The translations under genes and the position numbers were made by a program. A stretch of 5,042 bases of DNA. Origin: an uncultured Lachnospiraceae bacterium (lineage in GTDB: Bacteria > Bacillota_A > Clostridia > Lachnospirales > Lachnospiraceae). The notes beneath the pieces were generated by a model. That model saw nothing but the letters and a program-made list of their open reading frames with translations, did not search any database and was not told where the DNA came from. Of the stretch, positions 1 through 5,042 are shown piece after piece (position 1 is the first letter of the stretch; the number at the start of each line of letters is the position of its first letter). The stretch is taken from contig CADBQK010000302.1 of assembly GCA_902796775.1 (NCBI GenBank), forward strand, positions 1 to 5,042. Reading direction: 5' to 3'.

Positions 1-174
1 CAGGACTGCGAATGGCTTTTCCTCTCCATCTTCTCCTGTGAGTTCGATTACATCTCCTTTTTCCAGCTCGAGGGATGTGCCTTCTTCTTCGTCGTCTTCC
101 TCAAAGTCATCATAATCTTCAAAGCCGTCCATGCCTTCAATTTCAAACATGTCTTCGATCTTTTTTCTGCTCAT
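1..174 (-). CDS. DUF1292-family protein, N-terminal 58 residues (truncated by window edge)
   Basis: This reading frame was translated by hand from the minus strand. It opens with MSRKKIEDMF and runs without a stop off the left edge. The start is supported by GGAGG (complement of 180-184) five bases upstream. Residues 7-31 are very acidic, with runs of Asp and Glu and almost no basic residues. From about residue 36 it reads LEKGDVIELTGEDGEEKPF, which resembles the opening beta strands of the DUF1292 family (the group of Bacillus subtilis YrzB), where a 'hydrophobic-x-Leu-Thr-Asp/Glu-Asp/Glu-Gly' segment is typical. The molecular function of that family is not established. The gene is transcribed divergently from the neighbouring regulator and has its own promoter-like sequence at 223-251. 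The family assignment rests on a short fragment and on recall of the family pattern. The acidic N-terminal stretch is probably disordered and may lie outside the domain proper. Confidence 0.7.
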   Translation of the reverse strand, partial: MSRKKIEDMFEIEGMDGFEDYDDFEEDDEEEGTSLELEKGDVIELTGEDGEEKPFAVL

Positions 175-205
175 GTTTTCCTCCATTAAGTATACAAATC
201 ATTGA

Positions 206-308
206 TCCGGATTTTTCAGAAAAGTATATCATACCCTTTGAAAGGCTGCAAGAGGCTCTGTTAAATGGAATCAGTTGTCCGGATTCTGTGTTTTTTGAAA
301 GATATCAT
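206..308. repeat. Imperfect direct repeat pair in the divergent promoter region
   Basis: Copy A spans 206-232 and copy B spans 278-308. Both begin TCCGGATT and end in closely matching A/T-rich ends (AAAGTATATCAT at 221-232, AAAGATATCAT at 298-308). The middles differ in length by about five bases. Copy A covers the -10 of the leftward promoter, and copy B covers the -35 of the rightward promoter. They could be operator sites for the neighbouring regulator or remnants of a local duplication. The sequence alone does not decide between these. Confidence 0.4.
223..251 (-). promoter_or_regulatory. Promoter for the DUF1292 gene (-35 TTGCAG, 17 bp, extended -10 TGATATACT)
   Basis: Read on the minus strand, TTGCAG (complement of 246-251) is followed by exactly 17 bases and then TATACT (complement of 223-228). 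A TG one base upstream of the -10 gives an extended -10 element. Predicted transcription would begin near 216, leaving a leader of about 40 bases before the ATG at 174. The spacer contains the perfect inverted repeat CCTTTGAAAGG (235-245), a plausible operator position. The call rests on motif match and spacing only. Confidence 0.6.
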
Positions 309-323
309 GTTCATTACTATAAG
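295..323 (+). promoter_or_regulatory. Promoter for the HTH regulator (-35 TTGAAA, 17 bp, -10 TATAAG)
   Basis: TTGAAA at 295-300 and TATAAG at 318-323 are separated by 17 bases and match the housekeeping sigma consensus at four and five of six positions. Transcription would begin near 330, giving a leader of roughly 60 bases before the ATG at 389. The -35 lies inside TTTGAAAG (294-301), which also occurs at 237-244 within the opposing promoter. The call rests on motif match and spacing; a weaker alternative, TTGAAA at 238-243 with TTAAAT at 261-266, also exists. Confidence 0.55.
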
Positions 324-375
324 AAATGATCTGGAGAGGGTAAAATATAGAGTAATTCCATTTATATAACAATAT

Positions 376-384
376 GGAGGTGAT
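376..384 (+). promoter_or_regulatory. Strong ribosome binding site that fixes the HTH gene start
   Basis: GGAGGTGAT is an uninterrupted nine-base complement to the 16S rRNA 3' end. Its GGAGG core lies eight bases before the ATG at 389. The earlier in-frame ATG at 374 overlaps this site, so it has no usable site of its own in the right place. The start at 389 is therefore preferred. Confidence 0.85.
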
Positions 385-388
385 TACT

Positions 389-709
389 ATGAAAAAAAAT
401 GATTTTGGCAAAAGATTGGCCTGGCTGCGGATTTGTCTTCGCAATAGTTCGGCTAGAAACATGAGTCTATCAATCGGGCAGAATGCCGGTTACATCAATA
501 ATATTGAAAACGGACGTAATCTGCCCAGCATGAACATTTTCTACAACATTTGTGATTTCCTTGATATTACTCCTGCGGAGTTTTTTGATGAGCGGGTGCT
601 CGATCCGCATCTGCAAAACCAGATCTATAGCTGTCTTTTCTTTCTTGACTATGCAGAACTGGAATTTCTGGCCTGTTTTCTTGATGAAATCGTAAAGAAG
701 AGAAGATAG
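389..709 (+). CDS. Small XRE-type helix-turn-helix transcriptional regulator (106 aa)
   Basis: The protein is predicted to bind DNA as a cytoplasmic regulator; its targets are unknown. Residues about 6-66 form an XRE/Cro-like helix-turn-helix domain. The opening helix is FGKRLAWLR. Residues 21-43 are the two-helix reading unit, including GYINNIENGRNLPS, which matches the usual 'x-x-I-x-x-I-E-x-G-x-x-x-P-S' signature. The domain closes with ICDFLDITPAEFFDE. Residues 70-106 form a short, mostly helical tail ending in KKRR, perhaps for dimerisation. There is no ligand-binding or enzymatic domain and no membrane segment. Start 389 is chosen over 374 because of the ribosome binding site at 376-384. 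The gene is divergent from the DUF1292 gene and convergent with serA. The region looks visibly richer in A and T than the biosynthetic genes. Autoregulation through the repeats upstream is plausible but inferred. This short HTH type is, from recall, common in Clostridia. Confidence 0.85.
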   Translation: MKKNDFGKRLAWLRICLRNSSARNMSLSIGQNAGYINNIENGRNLPSMNIFYNICDFLDITPAEFFDERVLDPHLQNQIYSCLFFLDYAELEFLACFLDEIVKKRR

Positions 710-761
710 ACGGACTTGTCTTTTTTACACTGCATTATTGATTTATCTGCCGGGCAGCCCT

Positions 762-796
762 GAGGCAACCTGAAACAGGTTATTTCAGGTTGCCTC
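762..796 (+). terminator. Hairpin with perfect 14-bp stem, probable terminator of the HTH gene
   Basis: GAGGCAACCTGAAA (762-775) pairs perfectly with TTTCAGGTTGCCTC (783-796) around a seven-base loop. It begins 52 bases after the HTH stop codon. The downstream sequence (797-812) is rich in T but broken by C and A, so it is not a textbook U-run. In the opposite direction the flank is GC-rich, so the hairpin is more likely to serve the plus strand. Confidence 0.55.
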
Positions 797-855
797 TCTT
801 CATCTTCTTTTTCTGCACACAGACCCCGGCATTTTACTCATGTACACATTTGCAG

Positions 856-897
856 AAAACCTGCAAAGGGGAAATGCTTTTCTTCTTTGCAGGTTTT
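856..897. terminator. Bidirectional-type terminator between the HTH gene and serA
   Basis: AAAACCTGCAAAG (856-868) pairs perfectly with CTTTGCAGGTTTT (885-897). On the plus strand the stem can extend inward through two G-U pairs and GAAA/TTTC to a four-base loop at 875-878. On the plus strand the 3' arm runs into TTTTTT (894-899). On the minus strand the stem starts about 23 bases after the serA stop codon and ends in TTTT. It therefore fits as the terminator of the ilvD-ilvB-serA transcript and as a back-up terminator for the regulator gene. Confidence 0.7.
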
Positions 898-920
898 TTA
901 TGATTCTTGTTTTTCTGTCC

Positions 921-2081
921 CTATTTGATTTTCCTGACCCGTACGACACCTTCAATGGCAGAAATGCGTTCGAGCAGGTCGCTGGTGACTTCATCATTCA
1001 CATCCAGCAGATTATAAGACCAATCCCCTTTGGACTTGTTGGTCATGTGCTCGATGTTGTTGTTTGCATCCGAGACACAGTTGGTAAGACGGCTGATCAT
1101 ACCGGGGATGTTTTTATGGAAAACGGATAGTCTGCCGCCGGTCGTACACTTGCCCATGTTCAGATCCGGATAATTAACAGAATGGGAAATGTTGCCATTC
1201 TCCAGATAATCCGCCAGCTCATCCGCTGCCATCACAGCACAGTTGTCTTCTGATTCGATCGTGGAGGCGCCCAGATGCGGGAAAGCCAGGACGCCGGCCA
1301 TACCGGCTGTCTTTGTGTTCGGGAAATCCGTGACGTATTTACGGACTTTCCCGGACTGGATTGCTGCTTCGAGGGCATCGTCATCTACCAGAGTGTCGCG
1401 GGCCAGATTCAGGATGACTACCCCGTCCTTCATCTTTGCAAAGGCTTCGGCATTGATCATCTTGCGGGTCGTTTCCATCAGCGGCACATGCACCGTGATG
1501 TAATCACAGGTTTCATAGATCTCCTCGACATTCATCACATGATGGATATCTTTGGAAACGTTCCATGCAGAAGATACAGAAATAAACGGGTCGTAGCCGT
1601 AAACATCCATCCCCAGGAGGGTGCAGGTATTGGCTACGCCTACACCGATCGCCCCGAGTCCGATGACGCCCAGACTTTTGCCCTTCAACTCGGTTCCGAC
1701 ATATTTTTTCTTCCCTTTTTCCACGAGCTTCGCTACATCCGGCTCATCGGCCATACTCTGTACCCAGTTCGCACCGCCGACAATATCCCTGGATCCAAGG
1801 ATCAGGCCGGCGATCACCAGCTCTTTCACTCCATTAGCATTAGCGCCCGGTGTATTGAATACAACGATCCCCTTTTCGGCGCAGCGCTCCAGAGGAATAT
1901 TATTGACACCTGCTCCGGCTCTGGCAATCGCAAGAAGCTGCGGCGGGAACTCCAGATCGTGCATAACAGCGCTCCGAACCAGAGCCGCATCCGACTCGGC
2001 AAAATCCACTCCGATTTCGTAGTCCGCAGGAAGACGATCAAGTCCAACCTGTGCAATAGGGTTTAATGTGCTGATCTTCAT
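921..2081 (-). CDS. serA: D-3-phosphoglycerate dehydrogenase with C-terminal ACT domain (386 aa)
   Basis: The enzyme oxidises 3-phosphoglycerate to 3-phosphohydroxypyruvate with NAD, the first step of serine synthesis, in the cytoplasm. The N-terminal substrate-binding part includes RAGAGVNNIP (54-63) and FNTPGANANGVKE (75-87). The Rossmann NAD domain has GLGAIG (141-146), with the cofactor-ribose Asp likely D164 in YGYDP. The catalytic Arg is R228 in NLARD and the catalytic His is H269 in FPHLGAST. An ACT domain occupies about residues 314-386 and may give feedback control by serine. At the position where the acid-relay Glu normally lies (the 'FxxEP' segment), this protein has DFPNTK, so T256 appears to replace it. 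The length fits the short ACT-bearing form found in Clostridia. The start has AGGAGAGG (complement of 2091-2098) nine bases upstream. It is the last gene of the cluster, 116 bases after ilvB, and serC is not adjacent. A different 2-hydroxyacid dehydrogenase is possible but less likely. Confidence 0.88.
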   Translation of the reverse strand: MKISTLNPIAQVGLDRLPADYEIGVDFAESDAALVRSAVMHDLEFPPQLLAIARAGAGVNNIPLERCAEKGIVVFNTPGANANGVKELVIAGLILGSRDIVGGANWVQSMADEPDVAKLVEKGKKKYVGTELKGKSLGVIGLGAIGVGVANTCTLLGMDVYGYDPFISVSSAWNVSKDIHHVMNVEEIYETCDYITVHVPLMETTRKMINAEAFAKMKDGVVILNLARDTLVDDDALEAAIQSGKVRKYVTDFPNTKTAGMAGVLAFPHLGASTIESEDNCAVMAADELADYLENGNISHSVNYPDLNMGKCTTGGRLSVFHKNIPGMISRLTNCVSDANNNIEHMTNKSKGDWSYNLLDVNDEVTSDLLERISAIEGVVRVRKIK

Positions 2082-2150
2082 TTGGCTTTTCCTCTCCTAT
2101 ACCCTTGTAACATGTAACTGCTCAGCCCCTGCTCTTTAAGGACATATAAC

Positions 2151-2181
2151 GCACCTCGGAATGCTGTACATCCCGAGGTGC
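2151..2181 (-). other. Intergenic hairpin between ilvB and serA (attenuating or mRNA-processing candidate)
   Basis: In the minus-strand RNA, 13 bases (GCACCUCGGGAUG) pair with CAUUCCGAGGUGC with one G-U pair, around the loop UACAG. On the plus strand that G-U becomes an A-C mismatch, so the structure is best as minus-strand RNA. It begins 16 bases after the ilvB stop. No U-run follows (GUUAUAUGUCC), so full termination is doubtful. Partial termination, 3' end protection of the ilvDB message, or an RNase processing site are all possible. I see no convincing promoter in the remaining 69 bases before serA. Confidence 0.5.
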
Positions 2182-2197
2182 CGCGCAATTACCCAAA

Positions 2198-3874
2198 TTA
2201 AAAATCTACGTCTTCCTTTGTCACACAATCCGCAATAGATGCTCCTGGTGCAACCATCGGCCAGACCATCTCATTCGTATCGATCACACAATCCAGCAGC
2301 GCCGGTCCATCCATCGCCAGAGCCCACTGGAATGCTTCATGAAACTCCTGCGGCGTTTTCACTCTTCTGGCAGGAACGCCCATAGCTTCTGATACTTTCA
2401 CATAATCCGTTTTGTCATGGAACTCTGAGAAGGAATACCTGCCTCCGTAGAAGAAGGCCTGCCACTGATGGACCATCCCAAGTGCATGATTGTTGATGAT
2501 CACTTCAATGATCGGGATATTGTAACGGGACGCAGTTGCCAGCTCGTTCATGTTCATGCGGAAACAACCGTCACCGGCAATGTTGACTACGACCTTTTCG
2601 GGGCGGCCAACCTTGATCCCCATGGAAGCGCCCAGACCGTAGCCCATAGTGCCAAGACCGCCGGAAGTAAAGAACTGCCGGGGCTCTCTGTACTTGTAAA
2701 ACTGAGCAGCCCACATCTGGTGCTGTCCGACCTCCGTACAGATCAGTGCATCTCCGTTTGTGGCTTCGTAGATATCCTCGATGATCCCGGGACCGCTCAG
2801 CACATCGTGATCATAGGTAAGCGGATAATGGGTCTTCATCTCCCGGATATGCCTGAGCCACTGCGTATGATCTGCAGGACTTACCTTGTCACACAGCTGC
2901 TGGAGAATATCCTTGGCATCGCCGATCAGCTGATAGTTGCTGACGATGTTTTTATCAATCTCTGCGATGTCGATATCGATATGCACGAGATCTGCATGGC
3001 GGGCAAATTCTTTCACATTCCCCAGTACACGGTCAGAAAAACGGGCGCCGACCGCAATCAGAAGATCAGACTCTGTGATCCCGTAATTACTGGTCTTGGT
3101 CCCATGCATACCGACCATACCCGTGTAATAATCATCTGTTCCGCTGAAAGCACCCTTGCCCATCAGGGTATCCGCAACGGGTGCCTGGATCTTGCGGGCC
3201 AGGTTGCGCAGCTCTCCGGCTGCACCGGATGCAATCACACCGCCTCCGGCCAGAATAAAGGGTTTCTCGGAATGTTCGATCAGGCTGACAACCTCATCAA
3301 GCTGGCTGAGGTCCGGCTTTCTGGGCGCTCTTGTACAGGGCTCAGGCTTTTGGCAGGTATACTCCGTTTTTGTCTGTGTCACATCCTTGGTGACATCGAC
3401 CAGTACCACGCCCGGCCTGCCGGAACGCGCGATCTTAAAGGCTCTGCGGATACTGGGTGCCAGCTCCTCGATTTCCTTGATAATAAAATTGTGCTTGGTG
3501 ACCGGCATTGTGATACCGGAAATATCGATTTCCTGAAAGCTGTCCTTCCCAAGAAGACTCCTGGCTACATTACAGGTAATCGCCACGATCGGCACAGAAT
3601 CGATCTGCGCAGTCGCAATACCGGTAACCAGATTTGTAGCTCCCGGCCCTGATGTAGCAAAACAGACTCCTACTTTCCCTGTTGCGCGGGCATAGCCGTC
3701 GGCTGCATGTGCAGCCCCCTGCTCATGGGAGGTCAGATAGTGAGTAATCTCATCGCTATGTTTGTACAGGGCATCATAGACTTCCATGATCGCCCCGCCC
3801 GGATAGCCGAAAATCGTATCCACTCCCTGTTCCTTCAGGCATTCTATAATAATCTCTGCTCCTGTTAACAGCAT
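2198..3874 (-). CDS. ilvB: Acetolactate synthase (acetohydroxyacid synthase) large catalytic subunit (558 aa)
   Basis: This thiamine-diphosphate, FAD and Mg enzyme condenses pyruvate with pyruvate or 2-oxobutyrate, the first common step of valine, leucine and isoleucine synthesis. The N-terminal ThDP (PYR) domain (about 1-165) contains YPGGAIMEVYDAL, the catalytic Glu E51 in SHEQGAAHAADGYAR, and TSGPGATN. DSFQEIDI (111-118) carries the substrate-pocket Phe F113. The central domain (about 185-330) has GARFSDR with R278, the likely substrate-carboxylate Arg. The C-terminal ThDP (PP) domain has the metal/cofactor motif GDG (435-437) through NN (461-462), then GMVHQWQ with W471. These features mark the biosynthetic type rather than pyruvate oxidase or another relative. 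Residues 101-106 read CNVARS where many relatives have G[QN]V. The length is normal. The start has AGGAGG (complement of 3879-3884) four bases upstream. It lies 25 bases after ilvD. No small subunit gene (ilvN) follows; the next gene is serA. Confidence 0.95.
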   Translation of the reverse strand: MLLTGAEIIIECLKEQGVDTIFGYPGGAIMEVYDALYKHSDEITHYLTSHEQGAAHAADGYARATGKVGVCFATSGPGATNLVTGIATAQIDSVPIVAITCNVARSLLGKDSFQEIDISGITMPVTKHNFIIKEIEELAPSIRRAFKIARSGRPGVVLVDVTKDVTQTKTEYTCQKPEPCTRAPRKPDLSQLDEVVSLIEHSEKPFILAGGGVIASGAAGELRNLARKIQAPVADTLMGKGAFSGTDDYYTGMVGMHGTKTSNYGITESDLLIAVGARFSDRVLGNVKEFARHADLVHIDIDIAEIDKNIVSNYQLIGDAKDILQQLCDKVSPADHTQWLRHIREMKTHYPLTYDHDVLSGPGIIEDIYEATNGDALICTEVGQHQMWAAQFYKYREPRQFFTSGGLGTMGYGLGASMGIKVGRPEKVVVNIAGDGCFRMNMNELATASRYNIPIIEVIINNHALGMVHQWQAFFYGGRYSFSEFHDKTDYVKVSEAMGVPARRVKTPQEFHEAFQWALAMDGPALLDCVIDTNEMVWPMVAPGASIADCVTKEDVDF

Positions 3875-3899
3875 GTTTCCTCCTGTCTACTTCTACTTC

Positions 3900-5042
3900 T
3901 TATTCCTCACCGGGAATCTGCAGAATTGCACCCTGGCTGCTGTCTGTCACAAGAGCAGCATAGCGTGCCAGATAACCGGTCGTTACCCTGGGAGTCCTCG
4001 GTTTCCAGGCAGCTCTTCTCGCCTCGAGTACTTCGTCAGGCAGATCCACATTCAATGTATTGTCCGGAATATTGATCTTGATGATATCCCCCTCTTCGAT
4101 CAGGGCAATATTTCCGCCAAGTGCAGCTTCCGGTGCTACATGACCGATGGAGGCTCCTCTGGAAGCTCCGGAAAAACGGCCGTCTGTGATCAGTGCTACG
4201 CTGGATCCCAGTCCCATCCCTGCAATCGCAGAAGTCGGATTGAGCATTTCGCGCATACCGGGGCCGCCCTTCGGTCCCTCATAGCGAATGACTACAACAT
4301 CACCCGCCACGATCTTCCCGCCTTTGATGGCGTCAATCGCATCTTCCTCGCAATCGAATACCCTGGCAGGACCTTCGTGTACCATCATCTCCGGTACCAC
4401 AGCAGAACGCTTCACGACACTGCCTTTCGGAGCTATATTCCCCTTCAGGACAGCAATACCGCCTGTCTCACTGTAGGGATTCTCAACAGGACGGATTACC
4501 TCAGGATTCCTGTTGACAGCATTCTTAATATTCTCTCCGACTGTCTTGCCGGTTGCCGTGATCAGATCCGTGAATAAAAGCCCTTTCTTGCTGAGCTCAT
4601 TCATTACCGCATACACACCGCCCGCTTCGTTGAGATCTTCCATATAGGTATGGCCTGCCGGAGCAAGGTGACAGAGATTCGGCGTTTTGCTGCTCAGCTC
4701 ATTCGCAATATCCAGATCGATCTTCACACCTGCTTCATGCGCAATCGCGGGCAAGTGCAGCATGGTGTTGGTGGAGCATCCCAGTGCCATATCTACAGTC
4801 AGTGCGTTGATAAAAGCCTTTTCTGTCAGGATATCCCTGGGACGGATATTCTTTTCATACAGCTCCATAACCTTCATGCCGGCATGTTTTGCAAGGCGGA
4901 TCCTGTCGGAGTAAACTGCAGGAATTGTGCCATTGCCGCGCAGACCCATACCGATTGCCTCAGTCAGACAATTCATACTGTTGGCTGTATACATACCGGA
5001 ACAGCTGCCGCAGGTCGGGCAGGCATGCTCTTCAAAATCGAG
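3900..5042 (-). CDS. ilvD: Dihydroxy-acid dehydratase, C-terminal 380 residues (N-terminus beyond window)
   Basis: The enzyme dehydrates 2,3-dihydroxy-isovalerate and 2,3-dihydroxy-3-methylvalerate to the 2-oxo acids that precede valine, leucine and isoleucine. It uses an iron-sulfur cluster and Mg. The frame stays open to the window edge, and the residues there read [20 protein letters not shown], the conserved segment with a cluster-ligand Cys (in GSCSGM). The ATG at 4992-4994 is therefore internal, and roughly 180 N-terminal residues are missing, judging from the position of this motif in Escherichia coli IlvD. Further family signatures are [68 protein letters not shown] (GRFSG is expected to hold the catalytic Ser) and IGHVAPEAA. 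The C-terminal [17 protein letters not shown] is also standard. It is the first visible gene of the operon, 25 bases ahead of ilvB. Sugar-acid dehydratases of the same superfamily are less likely given ilvB next door. Confidence 0.95.
   Translation of the reverse strand, partial: LDFEEHACPTCGSCSGMYTANSMNCLTEAIGMGLRGNGTIPAVYSDRIRLAKHAGMKVMELYEKNIRPRDILTEKAFINALTVDMALGCSTNTMLHLPAIAHEAGVKIDLDIANELSSKTPNLCHLAPAGHTYMEDLNEAGGVYAVMNELSKKGLLFTDLITATGKTVGENIKNAVNRNPEVIRPVENPYSETGGIAVLKGNIAPKGSVVKRSAVVPEMMVHEGPARVFDCEEDAIDAIKGGKIVAGDVVVIRYEGPKGGPGMREMLNPTSAIAGMGLGSSVALITDGRFSGASRGASIGHVAPEAALGGNIALIEEGDIIKINIPDNTLNVDLPDEVLEARRAAWKPRTPRVTTGYLARYAALVTDSSQGAILQIPGEE

Noticed and set aside
374..388. Upstream ATG for the HTH regulator (five extra residues)
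   Set aside because: It overlaps the strong ribosome binding site, which is correctly spaced for the ATG at 389.
1275..2066. 263-codon plus-strand open frame opposite serA
   Set aside because: It is a shadow of serA with no family resemblance and no ribosome binding site of note.
13..2097. 15-base exact match TGGCTTTTCCTCTCC at 13-27 and 2083-2097
   Set aside because: One copy is inside the DUF1292 coding sequence and the other covers the serA ribosome binding site; purine-rich chance similarity is the simpler reading.
2106..2119. Short tandem repeat TGTAACA/TGTAACT upstream of serA
   Set aside because: It is two seven-base units, too short and isolated to call a site without comparison.
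2082..2197. T-box or other amino-acid riboswitch ahead of serA
   Set aside because: The conserved T-box sequence and a terminator with a U-run are both missing; only one simple hairpin is present.
2468..3652. Long open frame (394 codons) on the plus strand opposite ilvB
   Set aside because: It is antisense to a full-length, strongly conserved ilvB; its translation shows no recognisable domain and is rich in Cys, His and Arg, as expected from reading a coding strand backwards.
3873..4577. 234-codon plus-strand open frame opposite ilvD
   Set aside because: It is a shadow of ilvD, and its composition is typical of antisense reading.
4992..4994. ATG as the start of ilvD
   Set aside because: The frame continues upstream to the window edge through the conserved [10 protein letters not shown] segment, so this Met is internal.

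Overview
The window looks like ordinary chromosomal DNA from a Gram-positive Clostridia-type bacterium, probably Lachnospiraceae or a close relative. The grounds are strong GGAGG-type ribosome binding sites, TTGNNN-17-TATANN promoters, and protein variants typical of that group: the 386-residue SerA with a C-terminal ACT domain, the GCSTN form of IlvD, and a DUF1292 protein. No mobile element, CRISPR array, tRNA, rRNA or recognised riboswitch is visible.

Layout. Positions 1-174 hold the first 58 codons of a DUF1292-family protein on the minus strand, cut by the window edge. Positions 175-388 are a divergent intergenic region with two good promoter-like sequences, one in each direction, overlapped by related repeats. 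A small XRE-type helix-turn-helix regulator lies on the plus strand at 389-709. Positions 710-920 form a convergent intergenic region with two strong hairpins. The rest, on the minus strand, is a biosynthetic cluster. In transcription order (right to left) it is ilvD (3900-5042, N-terminal part outside the window), ilvB (2198-3874) and serA (921-2081).

How the genes work together. IlvB condenses pyruvate (or pyruvate plus 2-oxobutyrate) to acetohydroxy acids. IlvD later dehydrates the dihydroxy acids to the 2-oxo acid precursors of valine, leucine and isoleucine. SerA diverts 3-phosphoglycerate into serine synthesis. ilvD and ilvB are 25 nt apart and clearly co-transcribed. serA follows after 116 nt that contain a hairpin, so its coupling to the operon may be partial. 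No ilvN (regulatory subunit), ilvC or serC is in the window. The operon's promoter and any leader control lie beyond the right edge.

I found no evidence of a new biological system. The items most worth a second look are the repeat-bearing divergent promoter region beside the small regulator, the apparent loss of the usual acid-relay glutamate in SerA, and the alternative hairpins in the convergent region.
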